DNA of 64,000 nucleotides from Streptomyces xanthochromogenes (lineage in GTDB: Bacteria > Actinomycetota > Actinomycetes > Streptomycetales > Streptomycetaceae): the NCBI RefSeq assembly GCF_014650455.1, contig NZ_BMUZ01000012.1:1-64000 (forward strand), read 5' to 3'. Positions 46,587-55,251 of the stretch are shown here, in pieces (within the stretch, counting starts at the first letter, position 1; every line of letters begins with the position of its first letter). The notes beneath the pieces are model-generated. The model was not told the DNA's origin. It worked only from the letters and a program-made list of their open reading frames with translations, and ran no database searches. Made by a program: the position numbers and the translations under genes.

Positions 46587-47045
46587 CGCACCCCCAGAGG
46601 TGTCTGGCGTCAGGCCAGGGGACATGATGCTCGCGCTCAGGGCCGGCGCAACAGAGGGCGTACGTCATCCGGCCAGGGCTGCGGACCCGTGCCGGGCAGG
46701 GGGTCGGAAGTAGGGATCGTATAAGGGGGCGGCGAATTGGCTACGCCCCGTCAATTTCGCCCGCGGAGCCGCCGCGTGGGAATTGATCCAATGCTCCGCG
46801 GGCGAATTGAATCAATTCGGGGAATGCGTTCGACCGGCCGGAACCATGGCGTGCGATAACTGGGCAAGGGGTCAGGAACTGCCCGTACGAGTGACGGAGT
46901 TCGAGGCGAACTCGACCCCCGATCCTGTGACAGAAGTGTGACTGGTGGGGTACCGGGGACGGACAACCGGCAGGTTCGTCCGGGGCCGGCGGCCCGCCGG
47001 GCCCCGCGCTTCCGTCCGCACCGCGGCCCGCCTACGGTGGGGTGC
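46587..47045. other. Gap upstream of ctaD with large inverted repeat
   Basis: About 460 bp between divergent genes. Its centre (46730-46860) is markedly AT-rich for this genome and contains a nested inverted repeat described separately. No gene was recognised. Confidence 0.6.
46751..46818. repeat. Bulged 17-bp inverted repeat with AT-rich palindromes
   Basis: Arm 46751-46768 pairs with 46794-46810 over 17 bp with a single bulged T and a 25-base loop. The right arm overlaps the perfect palindrome GAATTGAATCAATTC (46804-46818). The loop holds a related imperfect palindrome GAATTGATCCAATG (46780-46793), 24 bases away. It could be a regulator site for ctaD, a terminator, or a mobile-element remnant. 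Confidence 0.75.
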
Positions 47046-47261
47046 ATGGCACCCATACCGTCCCACTCCGCCCATCCCGACGACGCCCCCGAGTCCTATG
47101 TGGGCCTCGACGCCGAGGAGGCCGAGCGCCTTGCCGGGGAGCGCGGCTGGTCCACCGTCAGGTCGCTGCCGCCGGGCTCGATCATCACCATGGAGTACCT
47201 CGCGGGCCGGCTGAACTTCGAGGTCGACAACGGCAGGGTGCGGCGCTGCTGGCACGGCTGA
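47046..47261 (+). CDS. Small protein, peptidase inhibitor I78-like
   Basis: Protein of 71 aa. The core LDAEEAERLAGERGWSTVRSLPPGSIITMEYLAGRLNFEVDNG (residues ~21-63) with the final R-V-RRCWHG matches the I78 potato-inhibitor-like family (G-x-R-L-N-x-x-x-D-x-x-x-x-V). No signal peptide, so it may be intracellular. The start ATG 47046 has no clear ribosome binding site; TACGGT nine bases upstream may be a -10 box of a leaderless message. Confidence 0.78.
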   Translation: MAPIPSHSAHPDDAPESYVGLDAEEAERLAGERGWSTVRSLPPGSIITMEYLAGRLNFEVDNGRVRRCWHG

Positions 47262-47361
47262 GGCTTCCCCGGCCGCCGGCACGGCCCGCCCGGCGCCGGC
47301 GCTTCCCACCCGCCGGGCTCCGCCCCTCCGCCCCTCCACCCCCGCTGTCCCGCGGAGCACG

Positions 47362-47396
47362 ACGAAGGCCCCCGGCGAGCTGCCGGGGGCCTTCGT
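47362..47396. terminator. Bidirectional terminator
   Basis: A perfect 15-bp stem (47362-47376 with 47382-47396) and a 5-nt loop lie between the converging I78 and PAP2 genes. Confidence 0.85.
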
Positions 47397-47432
47397 GCCG
47401 CGTGGGTGCCGTGCGCGTCGCTCGCGGTGCCG

Positions 47433-48434
47433 TCAGCCGCCCAGGGGGCGGGCCGGGGCGGTGCGCGGCGAGCGCTCGGTGTGCGGGGGGCGCCGGGTGC
47501 CCGAGGGGATGACCGGGGGCCGCTCCGAACGGGCCGGCTGGTAGGGCCGGGCCGGGAGCGGGCGGCCGGAGCCGCGCCCGCTGGCGGCGCCGACCGGCTC
47601 GCGCACCGGGACGTCGTCCTCGTCGTGGCCGCGCTGGGGGACCATCGCGGGCGCCGCGGGGGCGGGCACCGGGGCCGGCGCGGTGGTGGTGCTGGGCCGA
47701 CGGCGCTCGCGCACCTTCGCGCGCACCGCGAAGACGAGGGCCTCCGCGCGGGCGATCAGCGGCTCGAACCAGGGCAGGGCGAGGAGGATGAGCAGCCCGG
47801 CCGCCCAGCCGAGGAGCACGTCGCTCACCCAGTGGGTGCCCAGGTACACGGTGGTCGCCCCGACTCCCAGGGCGACCATGGCCGAAATGACCGAGAGCCA
47901 GCGTCTGGCGCGGGGGGTGGTGGCGAGGTAGGCGAGGATGCCCCAGGTCACGACCGCGTTGGCGGTGTGCCCCGAAGGGAATATGTCGCCGCCGGCGAAG
48001 AGCTCGGCGGACCCTATCTGCGTGGCGTAGTGCGGCCCCAGGCGTCCGAGGCCGAGCTTGACCGAACCGACCGTCATGTTGAGCAGCAGAAGGGCCGCCC
48101 CGAGGGTCAGGAGCGGCCGCAGTGTGTGCTGGCGCCAGGAGCGCCAGCCGAGCCAGGCCATCACCATCACCGCGGTGGGACCGCGCTGGCCGAGTACCAC
48201 GAAGTAGTCCAGGAAGGCGTGCAGCTGCGGCCACTGCTCGTACGGCCGGTACAGCATGACCTTCCAGTCCAGCTCGACGAGCCAGGAGGAGCCCAGCACA
48301 GCGACGACGATGGCGAGGTAGAACGCCATCGTCGCCCCGAAGAGGACCACGCGGTGACGGCTCATCCGCGGGATCTCTATCTTCGGTGGCTCGGGCTCCC
48401 GGTCCAGGCGGGCGAAGATTCGGTCAGTACGCAC
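47433..48434 (-). CDS. PAP2-family membrane phosphatase
   Basis: Protein of 333 aa with about six membrane segments in residues 25-225 and a long Pro/Arg-rich cytoplasmic tail (~235-333). Active-site motifs: KLGLGRLGP (motif 1, where the classical K-x6-RP Arg reads Gly), FPSGHT (motif 2) and GTHWVSDVLLG (motif 3 with His and Asp; the usual Ser-Arg is altered). It probably dephosphorylates lipid phosphates such as undecaprenyl or phosphatidic substrates. The GTG at 48434 is the start; the upstream DNA shows no clear binding site. Confidence 0.87.
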   Translation of the reverse strand: MRTDRIFARLDREPEPPKIEIPRMSRHRVVLFGATMAFYLAIVVAVLGSSWLVELDWKVMLYRPYEQWPQLHAFLDYFVVLGQRGPTAVMVMAWLGWRSWRQHTLRPLLTLGAALLLLNMTVGSVKLGLGRLGPHYATQIGSAELFAGGDIFPSGHTANAVVTWGILAYLATTPRARRWLSVISAMVALGVGATTVYLGTHWVSDVLLGWAAGLLILLALPWFEPLIARAEALVFAVRAKVRERRRPSTTTAPAPVPAPAAPAMVPQRGHDEDDVPVREPVGAASGRGSGRPLPARPYQPARSERPPVIPSGTRRPPHTERSPRTAPARPLGG

Positions 48435-48960
48435 TCAATCGACGTTACAGCGAGTGAGTGACGGCCCAGGCCGATCCCGGGTCTTTGTGATGCCGCCGTG
48501 ATGTGGAGTATGTCTCACGGCCCACTTTATTCCCGAGCCCTTGCGAATACCCCGGACCTTCTCCTCTATTCATTCGGATCACCCTCCGAAGGTCTGTTTC
48601 TATCCGGCGGAATTCCGTTAGCCGGGCGGGCGGGCGGAATTCATGCTTCGGTCACCGGTCCTGCACGGAGCGTAAAGATCACCCCACGGGGCCGGCGGGG
48701 TCCGGCGCGGACCCGCGGGTGGGCGTGGCGCACGCCACACCGGGGCCGGCTGTGCGGTGAGAGGTGGACCACGCGCCACGGGTGCGAACTCGCGTACGCT
48801 GACGAACCACTCGCCCGTCGATGCCGGGCCTTCGGGAATCCCGATCGGGGCTGGTCACTGGTCCACCGGGCCCGCCGACCGCGAGAGTAGGTGACGGCAC
48901 GGTCCGCACCGGCCGAACCGTCCCGGATCCGCTGGGTCCGCAGTACTGGGAGGTACGTAC
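48435..48960. other. Gap between divergent PAP2 and MFS genes
   Basis: About 525 bp. The part at 48498-48650 is AT-richer than the surroundings and contains the inverted repeat TTCGGA (48573-48578) / TCCGAA (48585-48590). A 130-codon frame beginning at 48498 exists but lacks family resemblance and a ribosome binding site. The MFS gene's promoter must lie in the right half. Confidence 0.45.
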
Positions 48961-50637
48961 ATGACAGGGACGACCATGACCGGTGCGGAGCCGCGCGCCC
49001 GTGCCGGCGGCGCCAACCGCTGGGTCATCCTCGTCGTCCTGTGCGTGAGCCTGCTGTTCGTGGCGCTCGACGCCACCGTGCTGCACGTCGCGATCCCCTC
49101 GGTCACCGAGGATCTGCGGCCCGGCCCGGTGGAACTCCTGTGGATCGTCGACGCCTACCCGCTGGTCTGCGCCGCCCTCCTCATTCTCTTCGGCACCCTC
49201 GGCGACCGGGTCGGGCGGCGCCGGGTGCTGCTGCTCGGCTACGGGATCTTCGGCGCCGCCTCCGCGGTCGCCGCCCTGGCCGAGTCGGCGTCGGTGCTCA
49301 TCGAGGCCCGCGCGCTGCTCGGCATCGGCGGCGCGATGATCATGCCCGCCACCCTCTCCATCCTGCGCGTCGTCTTCCCCGACCGCCGCGAGCGGGCCAC
49401 CGCCATCGGCATCTGGACCGCGGTCGCCGCGATCGGTGCCGCCACCGGCCCGGTGCTCGGCGGCTTCCTCGTGCAGCACTTCTGGTGGGGCTCGGTCTTC
49501 CTCATCAACATCCCGCTGATGGCGCTGATCCTTCCCCTGGGCCGCTGGCTCCTGCCCGAGTCCAAGGGCAGCTCCGACGGACCCTGGGACGTGCTCGGCG
49601 CGCTGATGGCGGCAGGCGGCATCCTCGCGGTGGTCTTCGGCGTGAAGCGGCTCGGCACCGGAGCCGGTCTCCTCGACGGCCGCGCGCCGGCCGCCCTCTG
49701 CGTCGGCGCCGCCCTGCTCGTCCTGTTCGTCCGCAGGCAGCGCCGCCGCGAGCACCCCCTCGTCGACATCGGGATGTTCTCCCGGCCCGCCTTCTCCACC
49801 TCGGTCGGCTGCATCATCGTCGCCATGCTGGCGCTCGTCGGCCTGGAGCTCATAGCGGTCCAGTACCTCCAGCTCGTGCTCGGGCTCTCCCCGCTCCAGA
49901 CCGGTCTGCGCATGCTGCCGCTGACCTTCGCCGCAATGGCGGCCGGGGCGACCGGGTCGTACACCATCCGATGGCTCGGCCCGCGCCGCATGGTCTGTAC
50001 GGGCTTCGTATTGACCGCGGGAGCCGTGCTCCTCCTCGTCCTGATGGGCCAGACCGACTGGCCGGCGCTGATGGTCGTCTCGTTCGTGATGCTCGGCTTC
50101 GGGCTTCAGACGACCCTGTTCGCCGCGTACGAATCGATGCTCAGCGAGGCCCCGCCCGAGCGGGCCGGCGGCGCGGCCGCCATCGGCGAGACCTCCTACC
50201 AGCTCGGCGCCGGCATGGGCATCGCGCTCCTCGGCAGCGTCATGAACGCCGCCTACGCGCCCGGGCTCACGTCCGTGCGCGGAGTCCCCGCCGAGTCCTC
50301 CGCCGACGCGGCCCATTCGCTCGGCGAGGCCTACGACGTCGCCGAACGCCTCGGTGGCCCGGCCGGTCAGGCGCTCCGCGCCGCGGCCCGCACCTCCTTC
50401 GTGCACGGCGTGCACGTCACGCTGTTCGTCAGCGCCGCGCTGCTGCTCCTCGGCGCGGTGGCCGGTCTGCGGCTGCCCCGGATCATGGACTGCTCGGTGG
50501 CCGGGCAGGACCGGGACGCCGAGCCGGAGCCCGGCCGCGGGGAGCAGGCGCGCCCGGCGCAGCACACCCTGAAGGTCCCCGCCCCGGCCCGGCCCGGCGA
50601 TGTGGCGACCGCGGAGTCTGGACGCACGCGACACTGA
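48961..50637 (+). CDS. MFS drug exporter, DHA2 (14-TM) family
   Basis: Protein of 558 aa with 14 hydrophobic segments. Motif A reads GTLGDRVGRRRVLLLG after the third helix region, motif D1 is in LDATVLHVAIPSVTEDL, and the antiporter motif C is in IWTAVAAIGAATGPVLGG. The family exports antibiotics and other drugs by proton antiport. The last ~50 residues form a charged cytoplasmic tail. GGGAGGT (48948-48954) precedes ATG 48961. No TetR or MarR regulator is adjacent. Confidence 0.9.
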   Translation: MTGTTMTGAEPRARAGGANRWVILVVLCVSLLFVALDATVLHVAIPSVTEDLRPGPVELLWIVDAYPLVCAALLILFGTLGDRVGRRRVLLLGYGIFGAASAVAALAESASVLIEARALLGIGGAMIMPATLSILRVVFPDRRERATAIGIWTAVAAIGAATGPVLGGFLVQHFWWGSVFLINIPLMALILPLGRWLLPESKGSSDGPWDVLGALMAAGGILAVVFGVKRLGTGAGLLDGRAPAALCVGAALLVLFVRRQRRREHPLVDIGMFSRPAFSTSVGCIIVAMLALVGLELIAVQYLQLVLGLSPLQTGLRMLPLTFAAMAAGATGSYTIRWLGPRRMVCTGFVLTAGAVLLLVLMGQTDWPALMVVSFVMLGFGLQTTLFAAYESMLSEAPPERAGGAAAIGETSYQLGAGMGIALLGSVMNAAYAPGLTSVRGVPAESSADAAHSLGEAYDVAERLGGPAGQALRAAARTSFVHGVHVTLFVSAALLLLGAVAGLRLPRIMDCSVAGQDRDAEPEPGRGEQARPAQHTLKVPAPARPGDVATAESGRTRH

Positions 50638-50662
50638 CCCGTAACGTCAGCGCTCAGGTAAT

Positions 50663-50685
50663 AACTAACACTGCTAGTTTTAGTT
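50663..50685. promoter_or_regulatory. AT-rich inverted repeat before acyl-CoA dehydrogenase
   Basis: AACTAA (50663-50668) and TTAGTT (50680-50685) are perfect inverted repeats separated by 11 bases (ACACTGCTAGT-like). The site lies 25 bases before the start codon. It resembles TetR-family operators that control acyl-CoA metabolism genes. No regulator gene is adjacent. Confidence 0.55.
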
Positions 50686-50710
50686 GAGCGAGAGCCGCGG
50701 AGGCGCCCCC

Positions 50711-51904
50711 ATGTCCGCTCCTTCCTCCAAGCTGCCCCCCTTCGATCCCGCCGACCCGATCGGCATCGACGACCTGCTGAGCCCCGAGGACCTCGCGGTC
50801 CGCGACACCGTGCGCTCCTGGGCCGCCGACCGGGTCCTGCCGCACATCGCCGAGTGGTACGAGAACGGCGAGCTGCCCGGCATCCGTGAACTGGCCCGCG
50901 AACTCGGCTCGATCGGCGCGCTCGGCATGTCCCTGACCGGCTACGGCTGCGCGGGCGCCAGTGCCGTCCAGTACGGGCTCGCCTGCCTGGAGCTGGAGGC
51001 CGCCGACTCCGGCATCCGCTCGCTCGTCTCCGTCCAGGGCTCGCTCGCCATGTACGCGATCTGGCGGTTCGGCTCCGAGGAGCAGAAGCGGCGCTGGCTG
51101 CCCGGCATGGCGGCGGGCGAGATCATCGGCTGCTTCGGCCTCACCGAGCCCGACCACGGCTCCGACCCGGCCGGCATGCGCACGTACGCCAAGAAGGACG
51201 GCACCGACTGGGTCCTCAACGGCCGCAAGATGTGGATCACCAACGGTTCGGTGGCCGGGGTCGCCGTGGTCTGGGCCCAGACCGACGACGGCATCCGCGG
51301 CTTCGCCGTGCCGACCGACACCCCCGGCTTCTCGGCCCCCGAGATCAAGCACAAGTGGTCGCTGCGGGCCAGCGTCACCAGCGAGCTGGTCCTGGACGAG
51401 GTGCGGCTGCCCGCCGACGCCGTGCTGCCGGACGTCACCGGACTCAAGGGTCCGCTCAGCTGCCTCTCGCACGCGCGGTACGGAATCGTGTGGGGCGCGA
51501 TGGGCGCGGCCCGGGCCTCCTTCGAGGCGGCGGTCGACTACGCCAAGACCCGCGAGCAGTTCGGCAGGCCCATCGGCGGCTTCCAGCTCACCCAGGCCAA
51601 GCTCGCCGACATGGCGCTCGAACTGCACAAGGGAATCCTGCTCGCCCACCACCTCGGGCGCCGCATGGACGCGGGGCGGCTGCGGCCGGAGCAGGTCAGC
51701 TTCGGGAAGCTCAACAACGTGCGCGAGGCGATCGAGATCTGCCGCACCTCACGCACGATCCTCGGCGCGAACGGGATCTCGCTCGAATACCCGGTGATGC
51801 GGCACGCCACCAACCTCGAATCGGTGCTCACCTACGAGGGCACCGTGGAGATGCACCAGCTGGTGCTCGGCAAGGCGCTCACCGGACTCGACGCGTTCCG
51901 CTAG
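50711..51904 (+). CDS. Acyl-CoA dehydrogenase, glutaryl-CoA dehydrogenase-like
   Basis: Protein of 397 aa. It shows FGLTEPDHGSDPAGM (FAD contact), WITNGSVAGV, RASVTSELVLDEVRLP, REQFGRPIGGFQLTQAKLADM, and the catalytic-Glu region TYEGTVEMHQLVLGKALTG at the C-terminus. The pattern favours the glutaryl-CoA dehydrogenase subgroup, which decarboxylates glutaryl-CoA to crotonyl-CoA in lysine/tryptophan catabolism, though short/branched-chain use cannot be excluded. CGGAGG lies seven bases before ATG 50711. Confidence 0.9.
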   Translation: MSAPSSKLPPFDPADPIGIDDLLSPEDLAVRDTVRSWAADRVLPHIAEWYENGELPGIRELARELGSIGALGMSLTGYGCAGASAVQYGLACLELEAADSGIRSLVSVQGSLAMYAIWRFGSEEQKRRWLPGMAAGEIIGCFGLTEPDHGSDPAGMRTYAKKDGTDWVLNGRKMWITNGSVAGVAVVWAQTDDGIRGFAVPTDTPGFSAPEIKHKWSLRASVTSELVLDEVRLPADAVLPDVTGLKGPLSCLSHARYGIVWGAMGAARASFEAAVDYAKTREQFGRPIGGFQLTQAKLADMALELHKGILLAHHLGRRMDAGRLRPEQVSFGKLNNVREAIEICRTSRTILGANGISLEYPVMRHATNLESVLTYEGTVEMHQLVLGKALTGLDAFR

Positions 51905-51970
51905 GAACGCCCGGGCCCGGCGACCGCCCGTCTCCCCCGGGGAATCCCCGGGGAATCCCCGGGGGGTTCG

Positions 51971-52008
51971 GCCCTGGTCGCGGTCTCCCCCGGAGAGCGA
52001 CCCAGGGC
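51971..52008. terminator. Hairpin between convergent genes
   Basis: GCCCTGGTCGC (51971-51981) pairs with GCGACCCAGGGC (51997-52008) with one bulged base, and an inner TCTCC/GGAGA adds pairs. Just before it, the 11-bp unit CCCCGGGGAAT occurs twice in tandem (about 51936-51960). Serves the dehydrogenase and sepF-like genes. Confidence 0.75.
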
Positions 52009-52031
52009 CCCCGCCCCGAACGCACCGGGGC

Positions 52032-52469
52032 TCAGCTCTGGTTGAAGAAGCCGCCGGTCTGGCGGCCCGCGGCCTCGCCGCTGACGATCTGGGTGTCGGC
52101 CGGGGTCAGCAGGAAGACTCTCGTCGCCACGCGCTCGATGGAACCGCGCAGCCCGAAGGTGAGCCCCGCCGCGAAGTCGACGACGCGCTTGGCGTCGCCG
52201 GCGTCCATGGACGTGAGGTTCACGATGACCGGCACGCCCTCACGGAAGAGCTCGCCGATGCCCCGCGCGTCCCGGAAGCCGTCCGGTGTGACGGTGGCGA
52301 TCCGGCGGCCCTGCTCCTCGGCCGACTCGGAGGCCACCCGCACCCGCGGGTCGGTCACCCAGGCCTCGCCGGACTCGGCGGCACCCTCGGTGTACTCGTC
52401 GTCGTAGTAGCGGTCGTCGTTGTCCTCGACAAGCCCCAGCCAGGCACTGGCCTTGCGCACCGATCCCAT
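52032..52469 (-). CDS. SepF-like cell division protein
   Basis: Protein of 145 aa. It starts like SepF (GSVRKASAWLGLVEDND), has an acidic linker (~20-50), then the SepF globular domain with IGELFREGVPVIVNLTSMDAGDAKRVVDFAAGLTFGLRGSIERVATRVFLLTPA (residues ~75-128). SepF tethers FtsZ to the membrane. Streptomyces carry two SepF-like paralogues (SflA, SflB) besides SepF in the division cluster; position suggests SflA, from memory. GGAGG precedes ATG 52469. Confidence 0.88.
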   Translation of the reverse strand: MGSVRKASAWLGLVEDNDDRYYDDEYTEGAAESGEAWVTDPRVRVASESAEEQGRRIATVTPDGFRDARGIGELFREGVPVIVNLTSMDAGDAKRVVDFAAGLTFGLRGSIERVATRVFLLTPADTQIVSGEAAGRQTGGFFNQS

Positions 52470-52918
52470 GGACGCCTCCTCTCACTGCGGTCAGCTTCTT
52501 GCTGCTTCTTCAGTTCCCTATCCCTATGGTCGTCCATGATGCGGATACCGCGCCAAGTGGATAGTCGCCGCGCAGGTGATTCGTGACGGTACTGGCACAG
52601 ATCATGTGGCGATTCGTCAGGAATCTTCTGGGATACGCCCGGTACGTGAAGCCCGGAGTAACAAAATTATGTATGTCCCTCCACATGAGTGACACAGGGG
52701 TCGTACGGGTGAACGGATGGCTCGATACGGTGCCTGCCGTACTGAAGAACGAGGGGTTGGTCGGGGCCCCGGCAGGCCCCGAAGACCCCAGGGCGGCCTG
52801 CCCGCGCCGGTCCTGACGGAGGCTCAGGCGGGCGGGCACGGGTCCGGAAACGGCCGAGGGTGCCCCGGCCGTCCGCGCGAGCGGCCGAAAGGCACCCCCA
52901 ATCCGTCCCCGCGAAAAG
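52470..52918. other. Gap upstream of sepF-like gene
   Basis: About 450 bp. The stretch 52500-52740 is lower in GC than its neighbours (for example AACAAAATTATG near 52660). Short frames on both strands here (77 and 109 codons) lack family resemblance. The promoter of the sepF-like gene should lie near 52480-52560. No hairpin stands out. Confidence 0.45.
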
Positions 52919-53887
52919 CTACTTGTGCTCGGGCGGGGAGATCTGGGACTGCTCGATGCCCGAGCCCGTGGTGCCCCACTTCGCCAGGATCCTGTCGTAC
53001 GTGCCGTCCTGCTTGAGCCGGTTCACCGCGGCCTGGAAGGCCGGCGCCAGCGGGGTGCCCTTCTTGAAGGCGAAGCCCACGTCGAGGCGGTGGTACTCGT
53101 TGAGGAACTTCAGCCCCTCCTGCTGCCCCACCGCGTACCGCAGCCCGTTGATCGTCGACATGACGACATCGCTGCGGCCCTGCTGGAGCGAGATCCACAG
53201 GGCGCCCTGGTCGCTGTAGGTCTGCACCTCGTACGGCTTCTTGCCGGCGTCCTCGCACGTGGCCTTGTTCTGTTCCAGGGTCGCCTCGAACGTGGTGCCC
53301 GCCCCGGTGGCCACGTTCAGTCCGCAGAGCTGCGCGAGGTCGGTGACGGAGGCCAGCTTGCTGTCCTTGCGGACGGCGAAGCCCTGGCCGTCGTTGATGT
53401 ACGTCACGAAGTCGATGGTCTTGCGGCGGGCGTCGGTGACGCCGAAGTTGCCGGTTCCCAGGTCGTACTTGCCGCTGTCGAGCGCGGGCAGGATCACCTC
53501 GAACGCGGCCACTTCGCGCTTCAGCTTCAGGCCGAGCACTTTGGCGGCGGCGTCCGCGAAGTCGACGTCCTGGCCGACCACCGTCTTTCCGTCCTCCAGG
53601 TAGGTCGCGCCCGGCGGGGTGCCCACGCTGGTGGCGATGGTGAGGGTGCCCGAGGCGCGGACGTCCGCGGGCAGGAGCGCGGCGGCCGCCTCGTCCTTCC
53701 GCACGGCCGACACCACGTCGGCGGTGGGGATCTTCCCCTTCTGGCCGGCGGCCGGCGCGGCGCCGCCCGCCGGCTCCGTCCCGCCCGGGTCCCCGGACCC
53801 GCAGGCGGTCAGACCGAGGGCCGCGGCGGTGATCAGGGCGAACGCGGCGAGGTTGCGCGATCTGCTCAGGCTTCGGGACCGGCTCAT
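52919..53887 (-). CDS. Amino-acid-type ABC transporter substrate-binding lipoprotein (1)
   Basis: Protein of 322 aa. Signal peptide with lipobox LTAC (Cys ~29). Type-3 binding-protein domain: LTIATSVGTPPGATYLEDGKTVVGQDVDFADAAAKVLG, YDLGTGNFGVTDARRKTIDFVTY, and a C-terminal LKQDGTYDRILAKWG. It delivers a polar amino acid or analogue to a His/Glu/Gln-type transporter. It is divergent from the permease operon that starts at 54397 and probably serves it. The second binding protein at 58731 is a paralogue of the same family. Confidence 0.9.
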   Translation of the reverse strand: MSRSRSLSRSRNLAAFALITAAALGLTACGSGDPGGTEPAGGAAPAAGQKGKIPTADVVSAVRKDEAAAALLPADVRASGTLTIATSVGTPPGATYLEDGKTVVGQDVDFADAAAKVLGLKLKREVAAFEVILPALDSGKYDLGTGNFGVTDARRKTIDFVTYINDGQGFAVRKDSKLASVTDLAQLCGLNVATGAGTTFEATLEQNKATCEDAGKKPYEVQTYSDQGALWISLQQGRSDVVMSTINGLRYAVGQQEGLKFLNEYHRLDVGFAFKKGTPLAPAFQAAVNRLKQDGTYDRILAKWGTTGSGIEQSQISPPEHK

Positions 53888-54396
53888 GACGGGGTGTGCT
53901 CCAGGGTTTCAGGGCAGGCCAAAGGGCCGAGTGGCACGGGCGGCAGCGCGACGGGGGCGTCGCGGTGCGTGGCGACGGGGCGTCGCGGTACATCACGAGG
54001 GGAGGGGTGCGCGAGTGAGCGGAGATGTGAAGGCGCGGAAAAAGGTCGGCGCGAAGGCGCACGAAGGACGCGGGGCGCGCCGGGGCGCGGGACGCGGAGA
54101 AGACCGCGCAGGGAGTCAGCTCAACAGGAAGAGGACCACACTCGACCGAAGTCGATGTGGGAGCGCGTGACCAGCCACTGCTGCGGATGCATGGCCCAAG
54201 TGGAACAGGCATCCGTTTCCGCGTCAACTGCGCTGAGACGTAACGCCCACAGTGCGGACAAGCTTGACAACCTCCAGCATGCACCGCATAGCCTCGGGAC
54301 CGGAAACCGTGCTGAGGGGCTCGGTCCCGCACCACCGCGCCAAGTGTCCGTGAAGGCCTTTCCCGTGTTCGATCCCTGTATCCACGGAGCCTTCGC
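53888..54396. other. Divergent control region of the transporter/flavoenzyme cluster
   Basis: About 510 bp. It contains TTGACA (54264-54269) with TAGCCT (54289-54294) at 19-bp spacing, a possible promoter for the permease operon. A hairpin centred near 54148 (TCGAC 54142-54146 / GTCGA 54151-54155, flanked by CCAC and GTGG) is an operator candidate. A direct repeat GACGGGG-CGTCGCGGT occurs near 53950 and 53974. No gene recognised. Confidence 0.5.
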
Positions 54397-55251
54397 ATGT
54401 CCCTCACCCTCCCCGAACGCCCGTCCACGGCGGCCGACGACGACGCCCCCGAAGTCCCGCGCATCGTCCCCGCACGCCGAACCGGCCAGCGGATCACGGC
54501 CGTTGTCGTCCTCGTGCTGCTCGGTCTCGCGATCAACTCCGTCGTCCGCAACGAGGCCTTCCAGTGGGGCGTGGTCGCCGACTACTTCGCCACCACCGCC
54601 GTCCTGCGCGGGCTCTGGCTCACCGTGTGGCTCACCGCCCTCGTCATGGCCCTCGGCTTCGCGCTCGGCACGCTCCTCGCGGTCATGCGGCTCTCCACCA
54701 ACCCCGTTCTGCGGGCGGTGAGTTGGGGTTACGTCTGGCTGTTCCGGTCGACGCCGATCCTGGTGCAGCTGCTCTTCTGGTTCAACATCGGAGCCCTGTA
54801 CCCGCGCATCCTCGGGGTGCGGACGGTCGATCTGATGGGCCCGGTCACCGTCGCCGTCGTCGGACTCACCCTGCACGAGGCCGCCTACGCCGCCGAAGTC
54901 GTCCGCGGCGGCATCCTCTCGGTGCCGCGCGGCCAGCTGGAGGCCGCCCAGTCGCTCGGCCTGAGCCGGCTGCGCAGGCTGCACAGGATCGTGCTGCCGC
55001 AGGCCATGCGCTCCATCGTGCCGCCCGCCGGGAACATGCTGATCGGCACCCTCAAGGGCACCTCGATCGTCTCCATCATCGCCGTCAACGACCTCTTGTA
55101 CTCGACCCAGTTGATCTACCACCGCACCTACCAGGTGGTCCCGCTGCTGCTCGTCGCCACGCTCTGGTACGTCGTGGTGACCTCGCTCCTCTCGGTGGTC
55201 CAGTACTACGTCGAGCGCCACTACGCGCGCGGTTCGGCGGACGCCCGGTGA
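54397..55251 (+). CDS. Amino-acid ABC transporter permease (1)
   Basis: Protein of 284 aa, HisM/GlnP type with five or six membrane helices. It has GLWLTVWLTALVMALGFALG, the SWGYVWLFRSTPILVQLLFW segment and the EAA coupling loop EAAQSLGLSRLRRLHRIVLPQAMRSIVPPAGN (~residues 186-218). The N-terminal 30 residues are a charged cytoplasmic stretch. Its stop overlaps the FAD-protein gene (GTGA). It should pair with the second permease at 57059. Confidence 0.92.
   Translation: MSLTLPERPSTAADDDAPEVPRIVPARRTGQRITAVVVLVLLGLAINSVVRNEAFQWGVVADYFATTAVLRGLWLTVWLTALVMALGFALGTLLAVMRLSTNPVLRAVSWGYVWLFRSTPILVQLLFWFNIGALYPRILGVRTVDLMGPVTVAVVGLTLHEAAYAAEVVRGGILSVPRGQLEAAQSLGLSRLRRLHRIVLPQAMRSIVPPAGNMLIGTLKGTSIVSIIAVNDLLYSTQLIYHRTYQVVPLLLVATLWYVVVTSLLSVVQYYVERHYARGSADAR

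Noticed and set aside
48498..48890. 130-codon frame in the PAP2-MFS gap
   Set aside because: No ribosome binding site, no recognisable domain, and codon composition changes along its length; better read as regulatory DNA.
52583..52816. 77-codon frame upstream of the SepF-like gene
   Set aside because: AT-richer codons, no binding site, and an overlapping 109-codon frame on the other strand is equally unconvincing.
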